DNA from: Salisediminibacterium beveridgei
GTDB lineage: Bacteria > Bacillota > Bacilli > Bacillales > Salisediminibacteriaceae
Length of the DNA stretch: 64,000 bases
Direction: 5' to 3'
NCBI RefSeq assembly: GCF_001721685.1
Contig: NZ_CP012502.1
Coordinates: 2,666,001 to 2,730,000, forward strand
Below the pieces are notes generated by a model. It made no database searches. It saw only the letters and a program-made list of their open reading frames with translations, and was not told where the DNA came from. Below are positions 7,976-16,930 of the stretch, in pieces; positions within the stretch are counted from its first letter, which is position 1; the number at the start of each line of letters is the position of its first letter. The position numbers were made by a program, and so were the translations under genes.

Positions 7976-8911
7976 TTACCAGGGCAGGCCATTTTCTTTC
8001 AATTCCTTTTCCCACATGCCTTCGATGGCGCTTCTGACTTCTGGGTCCATCGTTTTTTTGGCTGTTTCCATGTTTGATTTCAGCTGATTGACCGATTTTG
8101 CTCCCGGTATGACGGTCGCAACTTCCGGTCGAGCCAGAATGAACTGCATCGCATGATCAATCATAGACCGGTCATCCGGTACGATGGTTTTCAAGTGATT
8201 GAACATCGCGGTTCTTCGTTCAATGATCTCCGGCGTCCAACGGCTGCGGATATCCGTAAAGCTGCTTGTTGTATCATACTTGCCGGATAACCAGCCCGAA
8301 TCAAGCGGCACTTTAATAATGATCGCAACACCTTTCTCTTTTGCCAGCTGAAACGCCCGTGCCGGATCCTGGTGAAAGATGTTGTACATCACTTCAATGA
8401 CCTGACTGTCCGTCTCATTTAAGGCTTTAAACATCTCATCCGCTGTATCCACTGACACCCCGAAATGACGGATCACACCCTCATCCTGGAGCTCTTTCAT
8501 GATTTTGAAATGGGGATCGTTACCGGAGAGGATTTCATAAGGCGGGTTATGCAAAAGAAGACTGTCCAGATAATCGGTTTTCAGCCGCTCCATACTCTTT
8601 TGAACCGATTCCCGGATTCTCGCCGGGTTGAAATCAATTTCGCCGTCGTCATGATGGCCGAATTTACTGCTGATCACGACGTTCTCCCGAATGCCTTCCA
8701 ACGCTTTTCCCAGAATCATTTCGCTTCTGCCCAGGGCATAGTTCGGTGCCGTGTCAAAAAAGTTGCACCCCTCTTTCAGAGCTTCCTGTACAATGTGCAG
8801 GCCTTCTTCCTCTTTCATGCCATGATCACCATACTGATTGCCCAATTGCCATGCACCCAGTCCCACTTCAGAAACTTGAATGCCGGTATTCCCAAATGCT
8901 CGTCGATTCAT
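7976..8911 (-). CDS. Aldo/keto reductase
   Basis: The start was moved to the ATG at 8911 (AGAGGGG 8 nt upstream), giving MNRRAFGNTGIQVSEVGLG, the classical AKR N-terminus. The catalytic tetrad is visible: Asp and Tyr in FFDTAPNYALGRSE, Lys in SSKFG, His in LLLHNPP. The NADPH region VIPGAKSVNQLKSN lies near the C-terminus. At 311 residues it has the usual length. It reduces aldehydes or ketones; the physiological substrate is unknown. It is transcribed alone. Confidence 0.9.
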   Translation of the reverse strand: MNRRAFGNTGIQVSEVGLGAWQLGNQYGDHGMKEEEGLHIVQEALKEGCNFFDTAPNYALGRSEMILGKALEGIRENVVISSKFGHHDDGEIDFNPARIRESVQKSMERLKTDYLDSLLLHNPPYEILSGNDPHFKIMKELQDEGVIRHFGVSVDTADEMFKALNETDSQVIEVMYNIFHQDPARAFQLAKEKGVAIIIKVPLDSGWLSGKYDTTSSFTDIRSRWTPEIIERRTAMFNHLKTIVPDDRSMIDHAMQFILARPEVATVIPGAKSVNQLKSNMETAKKTMDPEVRSAIEGMWEKELKENGLPW

Positions 8912-9087
8912 GCCGCATACCCCTCTCTCATCGTTTTTGAAATTCACGAAACCGCTTTCGTTTTTATGTAAAAAAACGTCTTGCTGCGAGGGTATTGTAC
9001 CATATTTACATGATCTACACACCCCCTTTATACCAGCTTAACATCCGGCTGTTACGATGAACCTGTTAAGAGAAAAGGAGGGATTTT

Positions 9088-9876
9088 ATGAACATTCGTG
9101 CAGTAGTCATCGACATGGACGGCACGTTGCTGACTTCAGACAATCAGATCACCAGACGAAACGAAGAAGCGGTCTACAGCCTGATCAATCAAGGTATTAA
9201 AGTATTCCTCGCCACCGGACGGCAATTCGACATCACCGAATCTTTCCATCAGAAACTGCATTTGAACACGCCCCTGATCTGCCTGAACGGGGCAGCGGTT
9301 TATGATGGGTATTCGAGCATTCCCGTTTATACCAGAGCTGTTCACATTCAACGGCATCTCTTTTACCAGACAGCGGACGACCCTTCTGTCAATGCCATCA
9401 TTCACACAGCAGATGGTACGTATTGCAAAGAGCCGTCACCGGAAACCCGCGCCTGGAGCCATCAATCAAAACGGCCGGTTCACTATCTGAAAGATCTTCG
9501 CAACATCCCCCGAAGTCCGGTGCTGAAATACAGCATTCAATGTGGCCATCCGAACGAACGGGCCGCCGCGCTGTTCAAAAAGGATGCCCATGTGATCCAG
9601 TGGGACAAAGGCTTTGAAATCGTTGCACCGGGCACATCCAAATGGCAGGCAGCAAACAATCTTCTGCGTGCATACGGCATCCGAAAAGAAGAAAACGCCG
9701 CATTTGGCGACGGCCCGAATGATGTGGAAATGCTGAGAGCTGCAGGAACAGGAGTCGCCATGGGAAACGCATCGGCACATGTGAAATCTGCCGCAGATTT
9801 CGTCACCCTGCACCATGACCAGGACGGTCTCGCAGATTATGTGGAACGCTACCTGATCCGCTCGAAAGTCATCTGA
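9088..9876 (+). CDS. HAD-superfamily Cof-type phosphatase
   Basis: Motif I is VIDMDGTLL (nucleophile Asp and acid/base Asp), motif II lies in FLATGRQ, and motif IV is GDGPNDVEML, followed by GVAMGNA. This architecture and the 262-residue length are typical of Cof/YxeH-like type IIB HAD phosphatases acting on sugar phosphates or flavin precursors. AAAGGAGGG precedes the ATG. It stands alone between two minus-strand genes. Confidence 0.88.
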   Translation: MNIRAVVIDMDGTLLTSDNQITRRNEEAVYSLINQGIKVFLATGRQFDITESFHQKLHLNTPLICLNGAAVYDGYSSIPVYTRAVHIQRHLFYQTADDPSVNAIIHTADGTYCKEPSPETRAWSHQSKRPVHYLKDLRNIPRSPVLKYSIQCGHPNERAAALFKKDAHVIQWDKGFEIVAPGTSKWQAANNLLRAYGIRKEENAAFGDGPNDVEMLRAAGTGVAMGNASAHVKSAADFVTLHHDQDGLADYVERYLIRSKVI

Positions 9877-9895
9877 CATTGAAACCCCCTGGGAC

Positions 9896-10729
9896 TTATC
9901 CCGGTGCGTGAAATGCCGACCAGCGCTGATACATTTTCAAAAGGACTGGATCAAGATAGGTTATTGCCTGCTTTTCAATCCTTTTTGGCACTCCGTAATA
10001 AGCCTCTGCGATGCTCCCGGCAATCGCCGTCAATGTATCGCTGTCCCCGCCGCAGGAGATGGCCACGCGGATCACGTCCTCAAAATCCGCTCCATCAAGA
10101 AAAGCGGTAATCGCCTGGGGAACGGTCTCCTGACACGTTTCGTTGAATTCATACGTATCCCGGATGTCATCGATGGAGAAATCCAGGGAATAATAATCAG
10201 CGGTCATCCGTTTTCGGATGGCTTGTTTATCTTTGCCGTTTCTCGCCAGAAAAATGGCCATGGCACAGGCTTCGGCCCCTTTTATCCCTTCCGGATGGTT
10301 GTGGGTCACTTCCGTCACGGCCTTCGAAAGAGTCTTTACGCCCGACTCGGAATCTGCCAGCCAGCCGGCAGGACTGATCCGCATCGCTGCGCCGTTCCCG
10401 AAGCTGTTGTAAGGCTCCGGTTTCTCATGGAACACCCATTGTCCGAACATCCCGCCAAATCCGCAATCAGGATATCGTCTTCCGATCGTCTGCATGTGCT
10501 GAGTGACCAGAGACGAGAGATTTTTATATTCTTCCGGCTGTTCATTCATCCCCTTCAGAGGCAGCCCCACTCCTTCTGCCGCATCCAGCAGTGCCTCAGC
10601 CACAGCCAGGCTCATGATCGTGTCATCGGTCACCTCACACGCTGCCGTAAAAAATTCAAAATCTTTTTTCCTGTAATTATTCCACTCAAATCTCGACCCC
10701 ACAATGTCTCCGACCATCGCTCCAAGCAT
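9896..10729 (-). CDS. ADP-ribosylglycohydrolase family protein
   Basis: The N-terminus GAMVGDIVGSRFEW, the metal-binding EVTDDTIMSLAVAEALL and the C-terminal GGDSDTLTAIAGSIAEAYYG are the signature elements of DraG/ARH hydrolases with a dinuclear Mg site. They remove ADP-ribose from proteins or small molecules. The ATG at 10729 has AAGGAG 10 nt upstream; a GTG nine bases earlier overlaps the ribosome binding site and is less likely. The target is unknown and no ADP-ribosyltransferase is nearby. Confidence 0.87.
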   Translation of the reverse strand: MLGAMVGDIVGSRFEWNNYRKKDFEFFTAACEVTDDTIMSLAVAEALLDAAEGVGLPLKGMNEQPEEYKNLSSLVTQHMQTIGRRYPDCGFGGMFGQWVFHEKPEPYNSFGNGAAMRISPAGWLADSESGVKTLSKAVTEVTHNHPEGIKGAEACAMAIFLARNGKDKQAIRKRMTADYYSLDFSIDDIRDTYEFNETCQETVPQAITAFLDGADFEDVIRVAISCGGDSDTLTAIAGSIAEAYYGVPKRIEKQAITYLDPVLLKMYQRWSAFHAPG

Positions 10730-10840
10730 TTCCTTCACACTCCTTCAGCAATTTTTGATAAGCACTTGACTGGCATTCCATGCAGTTATTCAATAGACTC
10801 AATCTATAGATAAAATTTCTGCACACTGGGAGGGGCAACC

Positions 10841-11689
10841 ATGAATTTTCACCACAAGCCCGTTATTCATACCGGTCCTGTCAAACTGATCGTTTCCGAT
10901 CTGGACCAGTCCATCAGCTTTTATCAGGATGTCATCGGCCTTGTTCAACTCAGTCGAAATGAAGACACTGCCGTTCTCGGGACGTCTGAGAAACAAGCCT
11001 TACTTGAACTCAAACAGCCTGAACAGCTGAACGCAAAACCCGAGCGTTCAACGGGCCTTTATCACTTTGCCATCCTCCTTCCTGACCGGGAGCATCTGGC
11101 CGCATTCGTCCGGCATATCGCCGCATTGAAAATCCCCGTGGGCTCTGCGGATCATCTCGTGAGTGAAGCGGTGTACCTGGATGATCCCGATGGGAACGGG
11201 ATTGAAGTCTACCGGGACCGTCATCCGGATGAATGGCAGTGGGAGAATGGTCAGGTGAAAATGACTGTTGATCCCCTCAACGTCAAAGAGCTGCTCAGAT
11301 TGAAGCCCGATTTGACATGGGAAGAAGCTCCTGCAGGCACGGTTATGGGTCATGTCCACCTCCATGTCACCAACCTCGAAGAGACAGAGCGCTTCTACGT
11401 CGAGGGGCTCGGCCTCAAAGTCGTCTGCCGCTTTGGTAATCAGGCGCTGTTTATCTCCGACGGCGATTATCACCACCATTTCGGTCTCAATACGTGGATG
11501 GGGGAAGGTGCACCCCCGACAGCGGCAAACAGCGTCGGTCTCGTCCATGCCACCCTGCACTTTCCTTCCCAGGCAGTGCTGGATCAGCGCATCAACCAGC
11601 TCCATAAACTCGGCGCAAAAACCAATAAGCGAAAAAGCGGCTTGTTCGTCGAGGATCCGTCAGGGAATGGTCTCCTGCTCGTCGTTTAA
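10841..11689 (+). CDS. VOC-family extradiol dioxygenase, CatE-like
   Basis: Two tandem glyoxalase/VOC units are seen: GPVKLIVSDLDQSISFYQDVIGL ending in DDPDGNGIEVY, and MGHVHLHVTNLEETERFY ending in EDPSGNGLLLV. His in the second GHVHLHV, His in VHATLHF and Glu in EDPSG would be the metal ligands. Length (282) and layout match B. subtilis CatE (catechol 2,3-dioxygenase), which removes catechols. GGGAGGGG precedes the ATG. A short inverted repeat (ATAGA-CTCAA-TCTAT, 10793-10807) lies upstream and could be an operator. Confidence 0.75.
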   Translation: MNFHHKPVIHTGPVKLIVSDLDQSISFYQDVIGLVQLSRNEDTAVLGTSEKQALLELKQPEQLNAKPERSTGLYHFAILLPDREHLAAFVRHIAALKIPVGSADHLVSEAVYLDDPDGNGIEVYRDRHPDEWQWENGQVKMTVDPLNVKELLRLKPDLTWEEAPAGTVMGHVHLHVTNLEETERFYVEGLGLKVVCRFGNQALFISDGDYHHHFGLNTWMGEGAPPTAANSVGLVHATLHFPSQAVLDQRINQLHKLGAKTNKRKSGLFVEDPSGNGLLLVV

Positions 11690-11765
11690 CATCCAAATCT
11701 TATAACCCCATATTACCATGGCAGACAAAAGATCCATTCTTCAAATGGGAACTTATACATTTAAA

Positions 11766-11807
11766 AATCCCCTTCGAAGTCATTAAAATGAACCTTCGAA
11801 GGGGATT
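11766..11807 (-). terminator. Terminator of cstA
   Basis: A perfect 14-bp stem (AATCCCCTTCGAAG with CTTCGAAGGGGATT) is followed on the minus strand by TTTTTAAA. It may also stop transcripts from the CatE-like gene. Confidence 0.88.
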
Positions 11808-11822
11808 GAATTCTAATTTGGA

Positions 11823-13265
11823 TCAGGCGATTCGACTCACATCTTCATCCACCTGGATCTCATTGACTTGTCGTTCCCGGTTCAATTTTTTCGCAAACAG
11901 GCCGATGACAACGACTGTTCCAATGGCTGCGCCCAGGTATGACAACGGCATGGGTAACCCGAAACCGATTTGAGCATTCAAGATATAAGTGAACGTCACC
12001 ATCGTCATAAATGTCGCCGGAATACTGGAAATCCAGTGGTTTTTCCCTTGCAATCCCAGATACATCGCCCCTACCCACAAGGCAATCATCGCAGTCGACT
12101 GGTTCGCCCAGGAGAAGTAACGCCACAGGATGGTGAAATCGAGCTGCGTGAGTACGACTGAAATCATAAATAGCGGGATTGCAATCATCAAACGGCTTTT
12201 GATTTTGATCTGCTTGATTTTAAAATAATCGGCTATGATCATGCGCGCACTTCTGAAGGCTGTGTCCCCTGACGTGATTGGCAAAATAATAACACCAAGA
12301 ACCGCGAGCGTCCCGCCGATACTGCCAAGCATCACCAGTGACACCTCACTGACTACTGCAGCAGGGCCGCTCTCTGCAATCATCGCATTTAAATCCGTCC
12401 CGTAAAATAGACTCATCGCAGCCGCCGCCCAGATCATGGCGATAACCGCTTCAGTAATCATCATGCCGTAGAAAATCTTCCGGCCGTCTTTTTCACGCTG
12501 TGTGGTTCTGGAAATAATCGGCGACTGTGTGGCATGGAACCCGGACAATGCCCCACATGAAATGGTCAGGAACAGTAACGGGAAAATCATCAACCCATCG
12601 GGATGCATGTTCGTTAATGTCATCTCCGGGATCGGAGCACCTGTGACAACAAGGCTTCCGCCAATGCCTAAAGCACTGATCACAAGCAACAGTCCGAAGA
12701 TCGGATACACTCTGCCGATGATTTTATCAATTGGCAGCATCGTTGCGATCACATAATAGATAAATATAAATCCGATAATCATGCTGAGCGTTGTCCATCC
12801 GGACATCATATTATGAAGCAGTCCGGCAGGAGCGGTTACGAAAACCGTACCAACCAGTAACAGCAAGAGTACAGCAAAGCCGTTTACGACATGTTTCATC
12901 ACTTTCCCAAGGAATTTTCCTGCGAGTTCAGGAAGATGTGCTCCCCGGTTTCTGATGGAAATCATTCCTGTGAGATAGTCATGCACTGCGCCGGCAAAAA
13001 TAGCTCCGAACACAATCCACAGAAAAGCGACAGGCCCATACAAAGCACCCATGATCGGGCCGAAAATCGGGCCCACACCAGCGATGTTCAACAGCTGGAT
13101 CATCGAGTTCCGCTTCGTCCCCATCGGCACGTAGTCAACCCCGTCACCTTCACTCATCGCGGGCGTTACACGTTCTTCCTGCACGCCAAACACTTTTTCA
13201 ACAAACTTCCCATACGTAAAATACCCGATAATTAAGAGTCCAATCGCTAGTAAAAAAGTAATCAT
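11823..13265 (-). CDS. cstA: CstA-family carbon starvation / pyruvate transporter
   Basis: This polytopic membrane protein of 480 residues has family segments such as NIAGVGPIFGPIMGALYGP, GAVHDYLTGMIS and ISCGALSGFHATQSPIISR. CstA/BtsT proteins take up pyruvate or peptides. GGGAGGGG lies 8 nt before the ATG. The genes directly upstream on the same strand encode a LytT-type regulator and a LytS-type kinase, a pairing that in other bacteria forms a pyruvate-sensing unit. A good cre site lies about 55 bp before the gene, pointing to carbon catabolite control. Confidence 0.85.
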   Translation of the reverse strand: MITFLLAIGLLIIGYFTYGKFVEKVFGVQEERVTPAMSEGDGVDYVPMGTKRNSMIQLLNIAGVGPIFGPIMGALYGPVAFLWIVFGAIFAGAVHDYLTGMISIRNRGAHLPELAGKFLGKVMKHVVNGFAVLLLLLVGTVFVTAPAGLLHNMMSGWTTLSMIIGFIFIYYVIATMLPIDKIIGRVYPIFGLLLVISALGIGGSLVVTGAPIPEMTLTNMHPDGLMIFPLLFLTISCGALSGFHATQSPIISRTTQREKDGRKIFYGMMITEAVIAMIWAAAAMSLFYGTDLNAMIAESGPAAVVSEVSLVMLGSIGGTLAVLGVIILPITSGDTAFRSARMIIADYFKIKQIKIKSRLMIAIPLFMISVVLTQLDFTILWRYFSWANQSTAMIALWVGAMYLGLQGKNHWISSIPATFMTMVTFTYILNAQIGFGLPMPLSYLGAAIGTVVVIGLFAKKLNRERQVNEIQVDEDVSRIA

Positions 13266-13317
13266 TACTCTTACCCCTCCCTGTTACTAAGCGCTGTATT
13301 ACACGTTTATCTTAACG

Positions 13318-13332
13318 TGATAACGCTTCCAA
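13318..13332 (-). promoter_or_regulatory. cre site (CcpA) upstream of cstA
   Basis: On the minus strand TTGGAAGCGTTATCA matches every fixed position of the cre consensus WTGNAANCGNWNNCW. It overlaps the likely core promoter (TTATCA, 16 nt, TAATAC), a position expected to give repression by CcpA. Confidence 0.65.
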
Positions 13333-13408
13333 AAGAGGGTTTTGTCCTATGATGCGGCTATGATCATCCAACATGTCGAAATGGGTATGTAAGATGCACA
13401 GGTTTCAT

Positions 13409-14158
13409 TTAAAGTTCCAAGCGTTGCCTGAGAGGTTTCACATAGTTCCGGCTGACAGGTATTTGTTCTTTTACATCAATCAACTTCAACTGGTAGGCCC
13501 CATTGAACCATGGAGTGATTTCTTCAACGCGGTTCAAGTTAACGATGTATCCCTTATGGGTTCGGAAAAACGAGTGGTCCTGCAGTTTTTCGGCCAGTTC
13601 TTTAAGAGGATAGCGGGTCAGATATTCCACGTTTTGACTGACAACTTTCGTGACCTGGCCTTCCCGGTAAATGTAATCAATTGCTTTTGGGGCAAGGTAA
13701 TGAATCGTTTCACCCTGCTGAACTGCCAGCTTACTGAATTCGGCATTTTTCTGAAGATAAGTTTCTCCGGATGATGGTTCATCCGGCAAGGCAGACCGTA
13801 TCCGTTTAACCGCTTCGTGCAGCTGCACTTCTTCAAACGGTTTTAACACATAGTCCAGTGCCTGCACGCGAAAAGCACTTACTGCATAGTCCGGATAGGC
13901 CGTTGCAAAAACAATCAGCGGGACTTTCTTCAGCTTGTTCAGAATCGCTGCAAGCTCAATGCCGTTACGTTCACCCATTTCAATATCCAGAAATATCGCA
14001 TCCGGTTCAGTGGAGAGAATAACACCCAATGCTTCATCGACACTGCCCGCTTCTCCGGCGATCGTGACATCCGGATAGTTGGACAGGAGATATTTTAATT
14101 CATCGCGACTGAAAGGTTCATCATCAACAAGAACGATCTGAATACTGCTTGTTCCCAT
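13409..14158 (-). CDS. LytTR-family response regulator
   Basis: The N-terminal receiver domain contains LVDDEPFSRDEL, the phosphorylated Asp58 in DAIFLDIEM, and the switch Lys in DYVLKPF. The C-terminal LytTR DNA-binding domain includes FFRTHKGYIVNLNRVEEI. I set the start at the ATG with AAAGGGGTG upstream; the longer frame extends into the kinase gene. It follows the LytS-type kinase by 28 nt and precedes cstA, its probable target. Confidence 0.9.
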   Translation of the reverse strand: MGTSSIQIVLVDDEPFSRDELKYLLSNYPDVTIAGEAGSVDEALGVILSTEPDAIFLDIEMGERNGIELAAILNKLKKVPLIVFATAYPDYAVSAFRVQALDYVLKPFEEVQLHEAVKRIRSALPDEPSSGETYLQKNAEFSKLAVQQGETIHYLAPKAIDYIYREGQVTKVVSQNVEYLTRYPLKELAEKLQDHSFFRTHKGYIVNLNRVEEITPWFNGAYQLKLIDVKEQIPVSRNYVKPLRQRLEL

Positions 14159-14186
14159 GTATATACACCCCTTTCCACTGCCGTGA

Positions 14187-15926
14187 TTAGCTATTAACTG
14201 GAAGTAACGAAAACGAAATACTCGTTCCCGAGTCCGGACCGCTATCAATGACCAATCCTTTTTCAGAAGCGTTCATATCCGTTAATCGACGATGAACATT
14301 ATATAAACCGATCCCAGCCCCTTTTTCTGATGCTACAGGCTCTCTGGTCAATTTCAATAATCGGTAATCCGGTATCACATGGCCATTGTTGTAGATCGTA
14401 ACCACTGGATGTCCATCCTCTTTCCAGATCGATATGCGGATTCGAAAAGCGTTGTTCCCGGAACGCCTGCCATGTTTAATCGCATTTTCAACCAGTGGCT
14501 GCATGGTCAGGGTGGGAACTTTATAATGCAGCAGGGAGTCATCAATTTCCCACTCCACTTCCAATTCCCCGGAAAAACGGGCTTGCTGTATTTCCAGATA
14601 GGAATGAATCTGTTTGACCTCGACTTCGAGTGTCGACCAGGCTTGATTGGCTCCCGCCAGGTTCTGCCTGAAAAAACTCGACAGAGACAAAATTAATTTC
14701 CTCGCTCTTTCAGGATCTGTCCGAATCATCGAAACGATAATGTTCAATGTATTAAAAAGAAAATGCGGACTCACCTGTGCCTGGAGTGCCTTTATTTCCG
14801 TCTCCCGTGCGATTTTTCTCAGATCTTCGATTTTGGCCAGTTCCAGCTGATTACTTAAAAGACGGGCCAGACCGCCAATGAGTTCTTTTTGCAGCACCGT
14901 AATTTCTTTTTCTGATCGGAAATAAAATTTCAACGTGCCGACAATTTCATCTTTTTGTTTTAACGGAACAATCATGGCTGCATGAATGTCCGGTGATAAC
15001 GTTTCATCATTTTTCCCTGATTGTGTACCTACATAAGATTCACCTGTAACAAGGACTTCTTTTGTGGCATCGGTTTGAATCGGTCCGCCTGTTTGATAGA
15101 TATCCGAACCTTCACCAACATAGGCCAATATCCGCTCGCGGTTCGTAATGGAAACTGCCTTTGACTGGACTTCTTTCAGCAGAATTTCACAGGTTCTGCC
15201 CGCGGATTCACTGGTAAGCCCCTGTCTCATGTATGTGATCGTATCATCAGCAATGCTCAACGCCCGTCCGGACTGAACCGCTGCAGTTTTCTCTTCTTCC
15301 TTAATCACACTTCTGATAATCAATATAAAGACCATTGCCCCGATCCCGTTTGCCAGAATCATCGGTAAACCGATTTGTTCAACCAGTGAAAGAGCTTGTT
15401 CATAAGGTCTTGCCACAAGCAGAATGATTGCCATTTGAATCGTCTCACTGAGAGCGCCTACAAAGAAAGTAATCGGTAATGAAATATTCTTTCCCCGTTT
15501 CACATAGCGATGTGCAAAACCGGCAATTAAACCTGCAATGACTGCGGAGATTCCACAGGCAAACCCCGTGAATCCTCCCAATAAAAAACGATGCCCTCCT
15601 GCAATCAAGCCTGCACCAAGTCCGACTTTCCATCCTCCTAAGAGACCGGCTACAACAATGCCAATGACCCGGGCGTTGACTATCGCTTCATCCTGTGCCA
15701 ATTCACTGACCCACATCATATACCCTGCTTGACCGGTGGATACAACAACTCCGGTATATGTACCGATGATCCCAAAAAAGCCAAACAAGAGTGTCACGCT
15801 GATCTTTTGATATAATGTCACAGTCCGATCATCGATCAAGCGCCGAACAAAAGGTATTCTGGTCATGATAAATGCCACCATGACAATAATACCAAGCCGT
15901 TCAAGCATTATCACAAACAGTTCCAC
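14187..15926 (-). CDS. LytS-type sensor histidine kinase
   Basis: The N-terminal half is the multi-helix 5TMR-LYT sensor (about residues 1-210), followed by a GAF-like domain (about 235-365), the His-kinase block QVSPHFLFNTLNI with His388, and the ATPase lobe (QPLVENAIKHG, GAGIGLYNVHRRL). A GTG start at 15926 fits the AGGAGG 8 nt upstream; the GTG nine bases earlier overlaps that site. By analogy with LytST and BtsSR it may sense extracellular pyruvate and induce cstA through the adjacent regulator. Confidence 0.88.
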   Translation of the reverse strand: MELFVIMLERLGIIVMVAFIMTRIPFVRRLIDDRTVTLYQKISVTLLFGFFGIIGTYTGVVVSTGQAGYMMWVSELAQDEAIVNARVIGIVVAGLLGGWKVGLGAGLIAGGHRFLLGGFTGFACGISAVIAGLIAGFAHRYVKRGKNISLPITFFVGALSETIQMAIILLVARPYEQALSLVEQIGLPMILANGIGAMVFILIIRSVIKEEEKTAAVQSGRALSIADDTITYMRQGLTSESAGRTCEILLKEVQSKAVSITNRERILAYVGEGSDIYQTGGPIQTDATKEVLVTGESYVGTQSGKNDETLSPDIHAAMIVPLKQKDEIVGTLKFYFRSEKEITVLQKELIGGLARLLSNQLELAKIEDLRKIARETEIKALQAQVSPHFLFNTLNIIVSMIRTDPERARKLILSLSSFFRQNLAGANQAWSTLEVEVKQIHSYLEIQQARFSGELEVEWEIDDSLLHYKVPTLTMQPLVENAIKHGRRSGNNAFRIRISIWKEDGHPVVTIYNNGHVIPDYRLLKLTREPVASEKGAGIGLYNVHRRLTDMNASEKGLVIDSGPDSGTSISFSLLPVNS

Positions 15927-16092
15927 CCGGCTCACCTCCTGCTTCTGTTATCCGAACAAAACCTCAGTTGATTTCACTTTATACTGAATTCACAAAGAAG
16001 TCCACCACGTCTTTCAGCGGTATGATTCGCTCATGACATCACGGTGACAATGAAAAAATCCCAGACCTCTCTGCATTTGGGATTAAGCAAAA

Positions 16093-16137
16093 ACAGGACT
16101 GCCCGCTGTGCATTTGATGCACCAGGGACAGCCCTGT
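16093..16137 (-). terminator. Terminator after the pilus sortase operon
   Basis: On the minus strand ACAGGGCTGTCCC pairs imperfectly with GGGCAGTCCTGT around TGCATCAAATGCA and is followed by TTTTTGC. A second hairpin (AATCCCA/TTGGGATT, about 16056-16085) follows. Confidence 0.75.
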
Positions 16138-16150
16138 CATTAACCCCTGT

Positions 16151-16930
16151 CTATTCAATCCGCTCACCATGAACCAGGAGTCTGTATTCATTTGAACGAT
16201 AGGGATGGCAGGTGAGTAGCGTTGCCAGATCCTTCCCTCTCTGAATATTCAATGCCGAAGTCTCATGCGGTAATATGACATTTGTATCGTAAACCCGGTA
16301 GGATAATTTACCATCCGACGTATAGATATGAAAGACGTCTCCCGTCCGGAGCCGATCGAGATTTTTGAACATTTCTTTCGTTGCCATCCCCCGGTGTCCT
16401 GCCAGAACCGTATGTGTATTCGGACCTCCACCCGGGAATGATGACCCTTCAACCTGACCGACTCCTTTTGCCAAAACCGGTCTGCTTGCGCCTAAATAAA
16501 TCGGCATTTTCAAACTCAATTTAGGAATTTCAATGGAGGCAAACATGCCGGAAGACAAGCCATGTGAATCTAACCATTCCTCTCTTTGACTGTCATCATC
16601 ATCCGCACCAGTTTCCGGATTATAATCCCAATCCGCATACGCATTATTGTCATTTAATTCGGCCGTGGATTCACCCGAAGTTGCGTCCTCTGTATCCGTA
16701 AAAAATGGATCTATAAAACCCGTGTTATTCGTTGCCAGCTGCCGGTTATAATGATCGACCAGCTCCCTTTCCTGCGTACGGTCATGCTCGGGCATCTTAT
16801 CAAATGTTTCATACAGAGCAGAGACACTGGAGGCAAAGAAATAATCGTTAATCATTCTGCTGACTTGCGGATACAGAAATATCATCAGGCCCGTCATAAA
16901 CAAAATCAGGATGATTCCGTATTTTTTCAT
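16151..16930 (-). CDS. Class C (pilus) sortase, second copy
   Basis: Catalytic His179 (LAGHRGM), Cys241 (LATLLTCHPY) and Arg250 (NEYRLLVHG) are present. A lid motif DPF at 74-76 is typical of pilus-polymerising class C enzymes. One N-terminal membrane segment is present, but unlike the upstream sortase it has no C-terminal membrane helix. Its ATG overlaps the stop of that sortase (ATGA), with GGAGGT inside the preceding codons, so the two are translationally coupled. It probably polymerises the pilin or attaches the pilus to the wall. Confidence 0.88.
   Translation of the reverse strand: MKKYGIILILFMTGLMIFLYPQVSRMINDYFFASSVSALYETFDKMPEHDRTQERELVDHYNRQLATNNTGFIDPFFTDTEDATSGESTAELNDNNAYADWDYNPETGADDDDSQREEWLDSHGLSSGMFASIEIPKLSLKMPIYLGASRPVLAKGVGQVEGSSFPGGGPNTHTVLAGHRGMATKEMFKNLDRLRTGDVFHIYTSDGKLSYRVYDTNVILPHETSALNIQRGKDLATLLTCHPYRSNEYRLLVHGERIE

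Noticed and set aside
9908-10813. Long plus-strand ORF of 301 codons opposite the ADP-ribosylglycohydrolase gene
   Set aside because: The minus-strand protein has all catalytic motifs of its family. The plus-strand frame has no recognisable domain or ribosome binding site.
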